NCBI GenBank assembly: GCA_036346375.1 | Contig: CM070511.1 | Coordinates: 1,736,001-1,800,000, forward strand | Length of the DNA: 64,000 nt | Direction of reading: 5' to 3' | Origin: Guadua angustifolia | Taxonomy: Eukaryota; Streptophyta; Magnoliopsida; Poales; Poaceae | Shown: positions 31,800-43,655 of the stretch, in pieces | How positions within the stretch are numbered: the first letter of the stretch is position 1 | Layout: the number at the start of each line of letters is the position of its first letter | The notes under the pieces: model-generated | The model's input: the letters and a program-made list of their open reading frames with translations, nothing else | Database searches by the model: none | Told to the model about the DNA's origin: nothing | Program-made: the position numbers and the translations under genes

Positions 31800-34700
31800 A
31801 GTAACTTCTTGAGTGGTTTCTTCCTCGGGCTTTGATCTTGTAAATCTCTGAAAGGAGGCAACTCATCAAGCGGGTTGTACTCTTCCTCATCCACGACATT
31901 CTCAACTCCAACGATCCTTCTTTTCCTTACAAAACTACATGGCGCTTCTTATCTGTCGAGTTAGATTATGTAGAATACTTGTGCTACTTGATTAGCAAGT
32001 ATGAATGGTTAAATCTCTGTATCAGACATGTTCGATGTCCACAGTAGTAAAGCCGTACTTGTCCACCTTGACACCCTTCGGGAGTTGTACCCAATGACAT
32101 CGAAACACCGGGATCTTGAAAATGAAATAGTCCAGCTCTCAAATCTCCTCTATGAACCCGTAGTAGTTGCTCTTCGTACTGCCTGTGTTGTCGTAGGCAT
32201 CTATATGGACACCATTGTTTTGGTAAGTGTTCTTGCTATCCTGAGCTCTCATGTAAAATGTATATCCATTGATGTCATCCTTGCCATGTCGTGATTGTAC
32301 CTAAAAGCCCTTTTGCCAACCACCTCAATGTAACACTCGTTTCTTCACCAGACATGTGCTCCTCGAACCAATGGTGAACAAGCGATTATGCTCTTTTGTT
32401 ATCCAAGCGTCCTCGGTTTTCCCCTTAGCTTACCCTTGTGTATGTCCATATCGGGTACATATCAACCATTGTTGCAATCTTGTGAAATGGGCTTGTTAAG
32501 AACAAAATATTATCATAAGAATTTGTAGATTTCTTTCCTATTACACCTTTCCCACCTAGCCTACCCCCATGGCGAGATCTGAGCACTCCCTCTGGGTTCG
32601 ACCTCCTCCATGTAATCAACACGAACTCAATAACCTCCTCAATTGCATAACCTTCTACAATGGAGCCTTCCGGCCGAGATCGATTACGTACATATTTCTT
32701 CAGAACATCCAAATACCTTTCAAATGGGTACATCTGATGCAAGAATCTGAGGGCATAAATATTTATCTCATTGACAAGATGAACAATGAGATGAACCATG
32801 ATATCAAAAATGATGGGGAAAATACATCTCTAGGCGGCACGAGTCTTTACCACATCATCACGAAGTTCATAAAGTCCAGCGGGATCGATGACCTTCGTGA
32901 AATCGCATTGAAGAAGAACACAACCTCGTGATTGCCTCTCGGACCTTGTCGGGCAAAATACCTCTAATTGCAATAGGGAGCATTTGTGTCATCATCACAT
33001 GACAATAATGAGACTTCATGCGATTAACTTCAAATCTATAAATCGATACCAGTTTCTTGATGTTTGCGAGTATGCTTAGGACGGAACTTTCACACCATGC
33101 AAGCACTTGCGAGTTACATTTTCTCTTTCTTGCTCAAAGTGTAGCAAGGCGGGGAATGTAAAGCCGGCCTTTCCGGTGTCTTGAGGATGTAGCTCGGCTC
33201 GATTTTCATGTCTTCTAGATCCTTCGTGCCTTGATCCATCCTTTGTTTTGCTAGGAATATTCAAGTAAAGACCAACCACGCTATCACATACATTCTTCTC
33301 TACATGCATGACGTCGATGCAGTGTCGAACTTCCAAGTCCTTCTAGTAGGGTAAGTCCCAAAAGATGGATCTCTTCTTCCACATGGTTTTCTCAGTATGG
33401 GACATCGATGTATTACCAGTACTCCCCTTTCCAGGTACAACATTAAGATCCCTAACCATATCATACACCTCTTCCCCATGAAGACGCCTTGGAGCTAAAC
33501 CGTCCTCCTTTGTCCCGTCGAATTGTTTCTTTATATTGCGGATGCGGATGATTCTGTGAAGGAACCTCTGGTGATGCATGTACCTTTGCTTTTCCTCGAG
33601 TTGTTGAGCCACACACTAGCGGTTTCATCCATGCCTTTGGGGGCATGCTTTGGCTCCATTTATTATGCGGTTTGACGGAGTTACCAAGCGCGAGAAAATC
33701 ATTGATGGTGCGAGAACAACAATGCGCGTAGAGTGAAGTACTCTCGTTTGTACTCGTTCCATACCTGTACACCTTCGTTCCACAGTATCACAAGATCTTC
33801 CACCAATGGTTGTAGGTATACATTAATATCGTTGCCAGGTTGTCTCGGCCCTTGAATAAGCAGCGACATCATAATGTACTTTCTATTCATACACAACCGG
33901 GGTGGAAGGTTATATCTACACGAGTCCGAGGCCAAGTGCTATGAATCTTTGCTCATGTTACGAAAGGATTCATTCCATCCGTGCTCAAGCCAAACCTTAC
34001 ATTCCTCGGTTCATTTCCGAAGTTCTCCTGAAGAGTTTATCGATGGTTCTCCACTGGGCAGAATCAGCCGGGTGTCTCAGTTTTCCATCCCTCTTACGGT
34101 CTTTCGAGTGCCATTGCATCAATTTGGCATGCTTTTTGTTTCCAAATAAATGCTTCAAACGAGGTATTACTGGCAAATACTACACCACTTTAGCTGGAGC
34201 TCCTTTCTTCACCTCGATAACCCATTGTCATCGCCCTTACGTTTGTATCGCGATGCTTTGCTGCCGGACATACATGAATATGCGCATAGTCTTTGCGATA
34301 GAGTATCTGATCGTTTGGACAAGCATGTATTCTTTCTACTTCCAATCCCAAGGGACATACAACCTTCTTAGCTAGATCGTGGTTTTAGGCAACACGTTTC
34401 CCTTAGGCAATATGTCGCTAAGAGATGTAACAACGCCGTGAAACTCTTGTTGGACCAACTATTGCACCCGATTTCAGCGGCGAGAACACCGCAGTGTGCA
34501 ATTTTGTGTATTCCTCCTTACAACACAGGAACAAAGGTTTCTTGAATCCTCCATCAAACTCTTGAATTGATTAAACTCTCTCGACTAGTGTAGTTCTCTT
34601 ATGCATCGCGCAACATTTGAGCCAGATTATTGTCGTCATCGACGACCAACCTATCCTCATTGGATCCATAACTGATGTCAGCTGCCACATTGCCAGCTCC

Positions 34701-34990
34701 ATCATCGTCGCCGTTATCACGTTGAAGTATGATCTCCTCTTCACCGTGCCTTGTCCAACTTGTATAGCCAGGTACAAAACCCCTCTGGATCAAGTGCAAA
34801 TGGATATGATTTCTGTTCGAAAACATCTTCTCATTCTTGCAATCAATGCATGGACAATGTATGTACTCGAGTCTTCTTTTGTAAAATTTGTTCTCTCGTG
34901 GCCCTTAGAAAAACAGATACTGCTTGTTGATATATTCTTGGCTACAGCAGTTCGCATCGTACATCCATCTCCGGTCCATCTACAGTTCAT
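31800..34990 (-). pseudogene. TNP2-type CACTA transposase with DUF4218, frameshifted
   Basis: Reading leftwards on the - strand: N-terminal RGFVPGYTSWTRHGE (34780); KLMQWHSKDRKRDGKLRHPA (about 34120); YNLPPRLCMNRKYIMMSLL and QGPRQPGNDINVYLQPLV (33930-33820); the core IDVMHVEKNVCDSVVGLYLN (about 33310). Then the DUF4218 part MYPFERYLDVLKKYVRNRSR with PEGSIVEGYAIEE (32740-32630). Last, a C-terminal region with FILANQVAQVFY and GVENVVDEEEYNPLDELPPF (about 31870). This is the complete domain order of plant TNP2 transposases, which cut and join CACTA ends. Many stops and frame changes occur, so no full protein can be made. Confidence 0.88.
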
Positions 34991-35877
34991 TAATTTAAGC
35001 AATTATTAATATCCAAAAATCTTAATTAAATAAATTGTTATTCTAATATTCAACAATATCCTTGTGAGACAACATTAATGCTAAGTAAATGTTGCAAACT
35101 TAATTAATTAATTTTAATATATACTCATACGTAACCAAAAATTATATGTATCCTCCGGAAGATCAACATAATAAATTCCTCATCTCAAAACTTCATGATC
35201 ACCCAACTACCATATTAACTAAAATTTATTTATCATTCACATCCAACAATCTTAATTACATAAATTGGGTTTATATGCTTCATAAAAATTCACTAATTAA
35301 CAAGACCCACTAATGGAGCAAGATGTATATGTACGCGCTAACGTAAAAATTAATGGTAACTAAGAAAAAAAATATTAACTACGTAATTTTTATATATACT
35401 GCATACTAGCCAAACTTAAATATATCCTCCGGAAGAGCAACATAATAAATTCCTCATCTCAAAATACAAAGCAACTTCATGATTACCCATATATCATATT
35501 AACTATAATTTATTTTTCATTAATATCCAATAATCGTAATTACATAAATTTGATATATGCTTGACAAAAAATTCATCATCTAAATAAGGTAGACAACTTA
35601 ATCTAATACAACAAGGTAATAAATTCATCATCTACAAATTGCTAGGTAAATAAAAAACAAACTAAATGTAGACCTTGCATCTAAACCTTAATTAAGCTAG
35701 GAATAAACCTTTACTTGCAATTTTACAGTACAAATGAAGAGAGGAGACATATTTTACACACCTTGGAACAATTCTAGAAAGTAGAAGCACAAGATCTTGG
35801 CCAAACGAAATCTGAAATCAAAAGGCTACCTTTTCTTCTCGGAGAGGAAGATGACCAGCGACAGGCAACAGTGGGTA
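34991..35877. other. AT-rich leader between TNP2 and the right CACTA terminus
   Basis: Very AT-rich with direct repeats. TATCCTCCGGAAGA(T/G)CAACATAATAAATTCCTCATCTCAAAA occurs at about 35150 and again at about 35415, and the ATCATATTAACTA phrases around them also recur, indicating a 265-bp imperfect tandem duplication. There is no coding region. It probably contains the 5' UTR or an intron of the TNP2 transcript. Confidence 0.5.
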
Positions 35878-36300
35878 TTTATAGGAAACATTATTTGTGG
35901 CGGTTTTAAATTAAAACTGCCACAGATAATTATATCAGTGGCGGTTCCAAAGACAAACCACCACAGATAATGAATTATCTGTGGCGGTTTCAGAAACAAA
36001 CCGCCACAGATAGTCCCGGCGTTATCAGTAGCGGTTCCAAAGAAGAACCGCCACAGATAAAATATTATCTGTGGCGGTTCCAGCTAATAACCGCCACGAT
36101 AGTTTAAATGCGTTATCAATAAGCGGTTCCAAATAAGAACGCCACAGATAATATATTATACTGTGGCGGTTCCAACAAAAACCGCCGAAATGGTCCTCCG
36201 CCAATTTCTATTTAGAACCGCCACTGATTCATGTATTTGTAATGGTTCCAAAAAAACCGCTATAAATAGGGCATCACCTATGTGCTGTTTTATAGTAGTG
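35878..36300 (-). repeat. CACTA right terminus and subterminal repeat array
   Basis: About ten copies of TTATCTGTGGCGGTT and its inverse AACCGCCACAGATAA, often as adjacent inverted pairs, lead up to the terminus TAGTAGTG at 36293-36300. On the - strand this reads CACTACTA. The next bases are ATA, equal to those before the left terminus. This is the 5' end of the element relative to its genes. Confidence 0.88.
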
Positions 36301-36480
36301 ATAGTATAGTCCGGTCGCCATTGTCTGAACTTTGAAGAGGATCTCAGGGAAGATCGGCTTGCTCTAACATTGGGAGCGAAGATGTTTATATCCAGGCTTG
36401 GAGCCAGGTGCTTGATGTGTTTACGTGCACGTCTCCCAGCCAATGGCTTCTGACATGAGCTGAATGTTAAATTGGGTTAA
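36301..36480 (-). pseudogene. Possible host exon fragment, right side of the CACTA insertion
   Basis: On the - strand the frame with PIFPEILFKVQTMATGLYY is open from an AG at about 36366 down to the CACTA terminus. After removal of the transposon it runs on in frame into the fragment at 6772-6661. A possible short exon with donor CAC/GTAAAC lies at about 36472-36438, with the space between a minimal intron. I do not recognise the protein. Confidence 0.33.
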
Positions 36481-36774
36481 AGTCAGCATGCATGCATGAT
36501 ACACAGGACAATTAAAGAAGCTTCTGAATAGATAGTTCTCCATGGCAGGTACACAAGGTGCAATGCATAGCATTTGTCAGACTGTACTAGGGATGACTTA
36601 AGGCTAAAGTTCAAGTAATAACTCCATTCAATGTCCAATCAAGAACTAGTACGACATTGAGACCTCTTGACAGGGGCAGGTATTGAATCTTGACAGGAGC
36701 AGGTATTGAATTGTTTCAGTTTCTTCAGTGACAGAAAAACGAACAACTTCTTCGACATCTGAATATATATCTGA

Positions 36775-36981
36775 TCAAGCACGATGCAACACCCATGGCT
36801 GAACCGACACAATGACGGGACGTCGCAAGCGCATCCATTTTCTGGCTAGTCTCATGGCCAGCGCGCGGAGCCGGCCGGACGAGCTGGGACACTCGCCTTT
36901 TGTCGCAGGGGACGGGAGGAGCAGCCTTAAGACCACGTCCCTTCCGTTCACGGCAAGGAGGCCGGAGGCATTGACCGCCAT
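36775..36981 (-). CDS. Candidate GC-rich first exon of the interrupted host gene
   Basis: An ATG in good context (GCCATGG, at 36981) opens a - strand frame of 69 codons starting MAVNASGLLAVNGRD. It has strong GC preference at third positions and ends at a TGA unless spliced earlier. Upstream is a TATAAG box at about 37150. Its place and strand fit a first exon for the fragments at 36.3-36.5 kb and 5.4-6.8 kb. The opposite strand has an equally long frame (36812-37120), so orientation is uncertain. Confidence 0.28.
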   Translation of the reverse strand: MAVNASGLLAVNGRDVVLRLLLPSPATKGECPSSSGRLRALAMRLARKWMRLRRPVIVSVQPWVLHRA

Positions 36982-37120
36982 GGCCACGATCCCAAACCAT
37001 CCAGGAGGCGGCCGGCGATGGAGGTGGATCTACGGCGAGCGGCGGCCGTTTCGTTGGATCCGGCTGCTGGTCTCCGTGACACGTCCGATCACAGCTGTGC
37101 GGCATAGATTAAAGCTTTAA

Positions 37121-38643
37121 TTGTTTAGGTTTAGACTTTTTGGCTTATAGTTAGTAAAGCCAGCTTTTTTTATTTTTAAGCCGGTGAAAAAATCCAAACA
37201 AACAGGATCAAGTAGAAGAACGTATTGCACGATCGTTTTCACCTAGGACCCTTTTAATACTCCATTCGGTATCTTGTGTCTGAGTCCTAGATTAGGATCA
37301 TTAGGGATGGTAATTTTGTCCGATTAACTAGGAAACAATAGGTAAAAACCTTAGTAGAGGTTTGTGTGTTCCTACTTTATTATCATGGATATGTCCATGA
37401 GGGCAAATTGGCATGGGTACAGGGAGATTCGCCCATACTCATTTTACCTGATTACCCAATAATAAACAGTGACAAGTGGGTCATATTTAAAAAACCCTAG
37501 AGGCATCCCCAGTTCCACCCTTCTCGGTCCATGATTTCCCGCCTCGAAATATGTAAACTATATTATATGTTTCTTAGATGTCGATTCTAGAAAGTAGGAA
37601 CTAACTATCAATGTTCAAAACTTGAGATCTCTAGATCGAGCTTAAGAAAGAAAATAGTTACAAGCCTCTAAGATCAGAGAGTGCGAAAGATGGATAAAAA
37701 ATTGTTTCTTATAAACCAAGTGGTTTAACAGAGTACAAGTATCATTGAGTGCGATTTCGTGAGATTAGATGTCTAAATCATTCGAGATATGGATGCCCCA
37801 AATGATATAAATGGCCTTACTATTTATATAGAACGAAGAGGTGACAGTTATGCTTGAAAAGATGTTTTCTAGCTGAAAGGTGTCTTCTTACCAAAAGGTG
37901 TCTTTCACAGGAGGTACCTTTTCGGGTGTAACATTCAATCAATTATTTGTACCTATCAAGAAAACTGTCCGCATGTTATTCTTATCCAGAGTTAACTGCA
38001 TGTCCTAACCAGTTTAATTTAGTCGAAGCAGTCGAATTACTGGTCGAGGTGGACCAGTGTAAGCTAATAAAGAGCACATCAAAAAACTAGTCGGAGCTAT
38101 AACTAAGTAACTGATCGTGGGCCTTATTTTTCTTTATGAACTTTTTCTAATAAAGTTATATAGGTCTAAAGCAGAGTATGGCTCTTAATCCTCATCACCA
38201 ATCTAGGTTAAACTACTCTTTGTTTTTTAATATGTTCATTGACTTTATGATGAGATATTGGTTGTATGAAGTGGTGGCGGGCACACGGGTATACCCACGG
38301 ACGACAGGTATGAGCGAGATTCTTTGCCTGCCACCCTTTATGGGAATGTCTATGGGGAGATTTTGACCGGCAAGCATGGATATGGGCGAGCACTATCCGT
38401 GCTTGCTGCGCCCGATTGTTATCCTTATCCTAGCTTGTAGGACCGAGTTAGGCGATCAGAAGGGGATGAATGATCAACAACAATTTTCCCCTCTTCACTG
38501 GATAAAAAAGAGCCAACCAAAAACCTCACTTCATCAAGAAGTAGTAGAAAAATACATTTTCAGAGAAAATCATCCAAGGGCGGCACTACCATAGTCCAGA
38601 GTCTGGTAGTACCGAAATAAATAGTTAAATCAAGATAAACAGA
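37121..38643. other. Intergenic DNA with remnants of small DNA transposons
   Basis: No gene is seen. The stretch AAGCCAGCTTTTTTTATTTT with AAGCCGGTGAAAAAATCC (37158-37195) looks like the end of a common grass MITE. TAGGGATGGTAATTTTGTCC at 37303 and an approximate inverse near 38415-38443 (GTTATCCTTATCCTA) may bound a decayed hAT-type element of about 1.1 kb. No target duplication was found. Confidence 0.35.
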
Positions 38644-41600
38644 TGTGAGACCCCAGATTTACCATCCGGATCTCCTGTGTATAACCGTACTAGTCCCAGA
38701 TCAGTTGTTAGTACACACAGTGAAGCAGTGATAATCATAACTAGAATTTAACGAAACAATAGCATAAATATAAAGTACCAGCCACATGGCTATTTATTTC
38801 ATCTTCCGGTCACATGACCTGAGTTCACAACAGCGGAAACAAATAACAATAAGATTAAACCCAAAAGACACCACAGGCGACGACTAGGAGCGCACGCTTA
38901 GTTATCTTGGCAATCTTCAACAAACTCCTCGTCATAGAACTCGTTGCCTTCAACTGCATCTCGGTAATTATCTGATGAAAAATTTGTATAGCATGTGAGT
39001 ACAAACGTACTCCGCAAGTCTGGGAAATTATGCAACATGTAGAGCTTTCCAAGGAAAGGCTTAATAGGATTCTTTTGCATAAAGCCAAGTTTCATCAAAC
39101 TATACTTAATAATAGTTTTCACAATGCACATTTTAACAAATATTTTAATAATTGAATATATTTATTATTCTAGTGAAGGTTCTATCCACCATCACTAGTA
39201 TAAAGGCTCTATCCGCCACATTTAAAAGATTAAGGTAAAACAACTCATGACTCTATCCGTCATGATCAAAATAGGTTCCATCTACCTGATTGGCTCAATC
39301 CGCCAAATAAACATCCGAGAGTTCTATCCACTCCCGAATCCCAAAACATCAATTATTTTAAAAACTAAAACCAAGTCTATCAGTAAGAAAGCATTCTTCG
39401 CTTTGCCTTTGACCGTAGGCACGGCTATTCGAATAGTTTTAACTCTGCAGAGATGTACAACTTTACCCACAAGACATGATCCTCTCTTAATGCCAAGCTA
39501 TTAACACACTTCCTTTGGTGTGCCGGCTGAGAGATCATGACAAGGCCTTTAAATGTATACGCCTAACCCGACCCACCCGCTGAGGTTTCACCGCTGTTAG
39601 GGTTCCATCCACCTAATCTGAAGCCTCCTCTTGCTTAGTGTGGGAAATCGACTTGCCTCCATCCCAAGCACCCACATTCCACCAACTTGTAAGTTAGGTT
39701 TCTACAAATTATTCAGCGGTCGTTACCCATTATAGACATGTGGTTGCAGTAATGCTTAGAATGAGCAGTCATAAGCGTCGGTCCTTAAATTGATTAGGTG
39801 GCTTTCACAAACCGAACGGTGCTCCATCCACACCCTTGAACAAACCATTCCGCCCCAATCTAAACCACTTTTATTTTATTTTTATTTTACAATCACAGCA
39901 GCAATCACCTTGCTACAGTTTTGATAAAACACATTTCAACAACATTTTAGAATTTATCCCACTATAGGCATTTTTGATCAACATCAATCCTAAGCACAGT
40001 CTATCGTACTAAACAAGGTTAATCACATAATACATGATTTCATGATTAAATCTTAAGATTACAAAGGCATGATAATCAAACAGCAAGGATGTCATTTCGA
40101 AATGGGTATAACTAACAACCTACATTTTAACATCATCAGTTTATGTAATAGCCATGCAAGTTGTAAATATTTTATAAAACAGTTATAAACAATGGGATCA
40201 ACGTGCGTCAAGGAGACTTGCCTTCGTCGACGAGATGCGATGCGCTGCACTGAAGATCTTCTCCTTCATCGGCGACGACAACCGCTTCCTCGACTACGCG
40301 CAAAACAGAGCACGAAATGAATAAAATAAAATAAACAGAAACTAAAAATTATAATAAAAATACTGGAAGATAGAGGATGAATTTAGCAATTGTTTGAATT
40401 CTGTCAGATTGAAAAATAGAAAATCCGGGAATATTCCTTTAGCATCTTTTCTTTTCTCCATTTTCCTAATTTTCTTGAGTCTCTTCCATGCGGACCCCAC
40501 GCGTCATAGACTATTAGCCTTCTTCTCCAAATGAGCAAACGAGAACAAAGCAAGGCGGGGAAAAATGGCATCAACCAAAGGGAAGGGTAGGAGCTCACAT
40601 GGCCGAGGAGGAGGGGCTTGCTTGAAGCAGAGGGGACAATGGTGAGGCTTGGCGGCCTGCGACGGTGGTGGGACGATCATGCCACTGCGAGTGCTTGAGG
40701 CCTTGTATGCAGGAGGCGGAAGCAGGCAGCGTCAAGGGCAGTGGGTCTGGTGAGCGGAGTGGTGGCGGCCAGCGCCAGCAGCAACGGAAGCAGGAGCAAC
40801 AAGCGGTGAGTAAAACCGCGACGCCAAAAACGAGCCAGTGGCACGACGGCCAAAAACACTCGAAAACGTGACATTTCTCAAAACTAAGATGAGCACGGGA
40901 TAGCTAGCCTCAAGGGGAGTCTATGGGTGTAAGGAATTGAATTGAATCGTACCCAAACGGGAGGAATCAACAACGAATGGAGCGACGACCGACGACGAAC
41001 AAACTCGAAATGCGTGGTCAAACTGCAACGAAAATCAAATCCGATTGAGTGGTTATGATGACAGAAGCAAAAGGCACAAAGTGACGCGGTTGGTTTACCT
41101 AGAAACTCACCGGAGCAAAAGATGGCTCACCGGTGTCTTTGGAGAACGCCGAGCGTCGGTTTTCTCGAGTTTTGGAAAAGGAAACGGCACTGAATCGATG
41201 GGGCAAGGTGAGCATGGGATAGAGGATGTCAAGACGCAACTTTTGAGTGCTCGCACGTCCGGGGAGATGGAGAAACGCCCGAGATAATGGTCGAGCAATA
41301 AATTATCATTAACGATTAATTTCGGCCGTTTCGCTCGGATTAAGGATGGGTAACGGCATGGCATTTGTTCTCCATTACGACGCCGTCGCGATGCTTCAGC
41401 TCTCACGTGATTTGATGCAATATATTGAAAGATACGAAGGTTTGAAGTTTGTGCTTGCAAAGAGCTAGAACATGATCAGTGCTGGACAAATGGGGAAGAT
41501 GAACAGTGCTATTTTTAAAGCGCGCGAGATAAAATAGTTAACAAGATCTAAAAATACCAGAAAAGATCCTAAAAATCCTAAAGAATAAAATGGAACCCAA

Positions 41601-41979
41601 TAAAATTGGTTTCACTATTTTTGGATGAACTTTGGAATTTAGATTATTTCGGGACGAAAATAATGGATTTGATGAAAAGCACGAGAGATAAAATACCAGA
41701 GGGCTTCTATAATTTTTGGAAAAATTTCTAAAATCATTTTAGAATATTTGGAACCTAATTCTATGAATTTTGAGATTTTTGGAGCATTTTGAAGCTCGAG
41801 TGAAATTTCGATTAAGGATCGAAATTGGGAATTCTGACTTTGTGGACGGTAAAGGATTGAACTTTAATTTCAGAAGGATATGGATGCCAGGTTAATTAGA
41901 ACACCGAGGAAAAACCAAATTTTAAAATTAATTAATTTAAATTAACTTTAGGCAAGAGACTGAAATTGGGGATGTTACA
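38644..41979 (-). repeat. 3' LTR of the chromovirus (3.3 kb)
   Basis: On the - strand it starts TGTAACATCCCCAATTTCAG at 41979, directly after the purine tract, and ends GGGGTCTCACA at 38644. Internal motifs (ACAACTTTACCCACAAGACATGAT near 39459, TACTCCGCAAGTCTG near 39009) are shared with the LTRs at 24523-29357 and 56416-59003. Frames in 40.6-41.5 kb are not host genes. Confidence 0.83.
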
Positions 41980-41997
41980 AACCTACCCCCCTGAGAG
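41980..41997 (-). other. Polypurine tract
   Basis: On the - strand TCAGGGGGGTAGGTT immediately precedes the LTR start TGTAAC. This is the plus-strand primer of reverse transcription and fixes the LTR boundary. Confidence 0.8.
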
Positions 41998-43655
41998 AGA
42001 ATCTCGTCCCCGAGATTCGGAAGGAGAAAGAAAAAGATCGGGGAACTCGGCTCGAAGATCCTCTTCTCGCTCCCAGGTTGCTTCCTTCTCAGAATGGTTG
42101 CTCCTTGAACTTTGCAAAACTTGATTACTCGACTTACGGTTCGGCTTCTCGCTTCATCCAAGATTTTGATGGATACTATGGATCCGACAGATCTTCTTTT
42201 AAATCCAACTTTTCAAAAGTCATCCGTTCTTACGTATGATACGAGACATTTCTTCAACTGAGAAACATGGAAGACATCATGCACATCTAACAATTGTGGT
42301 GGAAGCTCCAACTTGTAAGCAACTTCTCCTCTTCTGGCTACTATAGGGAAGAGACCTATGTATCGAGGTGCAAGCTTCCCGCTGACTCTGAAATGACGCA
42401 TTCCCTTGAGAGGTGAAACCTTAAGATACACATGATCACCAGGTGCAAAACTTAATTCCCGGCGTCGGTTGTCAGCATAACTTTTCTGCCTTGACTGGGC
42501 TGTTTTCAAATTCTCACGGATTACTCTGACTTGCTCTTCGGCTTCTTTCAGAATCTCAGGTCCAATTATTTGTCCTCCTTCTGTCTCCTTCCAATATAAG
42601 GGTGTTCGGCATTTTCTCCCATAAAGAGCTTCAAAAGGTGCCATCTTAAAACTTGTCTGATAACTATTGTTGTAGGAGAATTCCGCATAAGGCAAATTCT
42701 GATCCCAAGAACCTCTATATGTCAAAGCACAAGCTCTCAACATATCTTCTAGTATTTGGTTTATCCTTTCCGTTTGACCATCTGTTTGAGGATGGTAAGC
42801 TGTACTGAAGTTTAGATTTGTACCCAAAACCTCATGCAACTTCTGCCAAAACCTTGAGGTAAATTGAGAACTTCGATCCGACACGATCTTCTTTGGCACA
42901 CCATGCAAACATACAATTTTAGCCATGTACAATTCTGCAAGTTTATCACCAGAATAGGTTGTCTTCACAGGAATAAAGTGTGCAACCTTAGTTAATCTAT
43001 CCACAATAACCCATATTGAATCATATCCGGACTTAGTTCTAGGAAGTCCGATGATAAAATCTATTCCTATTTCTTCCCATTTCCAAACAGGAACCTGCAA
43101 AGGTTGTAATAAACTGGCTGGTCTCTGATGCTCTGCTTTAACAAGCTGACAAATATCACAACGTGCCACAAAATCAGCAAATTCTCTTTTCATATTGGAC
43201 CACCAATATTTCTCCTTCAAATCTGCGTACATCTTGGTACTTCCTGGATGAAAAGAATAAACCGAATCGTGGGCCTCCTTCAAAATTACATCCTTGATCT
43301 CTTTTTGATTAGGGACTACTATTCTTTTCCCGAACCAAATAGTACCTTTCTCATCTTCAGAAAATTCAGGAGATTTTCCTTTCTTCATACCATCTTTTAG
43401 GTCTATGATACCACTATCATTCTTTTGAGCCTCTCTGATCTGATCTTCCAGGGTTGAATGCACTTCAACATTGAAAATGCAACCTTCATTTACCAATTCC
43501 AAGTTGAGGCGTCTGAACTCTTCATGAAGTGTTGGCTGACTTTCCTGAACCATAACATTGTTGCAATAACTTTTCCTGCTCAAAGCATCCGCAATAACAT
43601 TAGCTTTTTCGGGATGATAATGGATACCAATATCATAATCTTTAACTAATTCCAA
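41998..43655 (-). pseudogene. Integrase with chromodomain-like C-terminus of the chromovirus
   Basis: A 480-codon frame begins in the RNase H tail (HYHPEKANVIADALSRK). It includes the zinc-binding EAHDSVYSFHPGSTKMY with RCDICQ, the catalytic core GIDFIIGLPRT, KIVSDRSSQF and TDGQTERINQ (D, D and E all present), GPR-type KLAPRYIGLFPIV and VHDVFHVSQLKKC. It stops at 42213. The following - strand sequence continues in shifted frames (SKILDEARSRTVSRVIKFCK, then AEFPDLFPSPSE-like) with the pattern of the chromodomain that targets integration. The integrase core itself looks undamaged. Confidence 0.92.

Larger units (their letters stand above)
6773..36300 (-). mobile_element. Composite CACTA (En/Spm) transposon with nested LTR elements
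   Basis: The left end is CACTACCTTGAAAAAGG at 6773. The right end, read on the - strand, is CACTACTATAAAACAGC starting at 36300. The trinucleotide ATA flanks both ends (6770-6772 and 36301-36303), matching the 3-bp target duplication of CACTA elements. Both ends have 400-480 bp of subterminal repeats built on GGCGGTT/AACCGCC. All CACTA-type coding lies on the - strand in one order: TNP2, second protein, C48 domain. Subtracting the Tat element (8738-19244) and the solo LTR (24523-29357) leaves about 14 kb, a plausible size for a large CACTA. The TIRs beyond the first six bases match only partly, and a second repeat cluster at 30.9 kb allows a two-element model. Confidence 0.6.

Noticed and set aside
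36812..37120. + strand frame of 102 codons starting MTGRRKRIHF
   Set aside because: It is the reverse of the candidate - strand exon, with similar GC bias. The - strand was preferred because of the good ATG context and its alignment with other - strand fragments. The choice is not certain.
37303..38445. Possible 1.1-kb hAT element bounded by TAGGGATGG and an approximate inverse
   Set aside because: The termini match poorly and no 8-bp duplication was found, so it is mentioned only as a weak remnant.
40404..41460. Open frames on both strands (60-117 codons)
   Set aside because: They fall within the 3.3-kb chromovirus LTR, and none continues beyond it.
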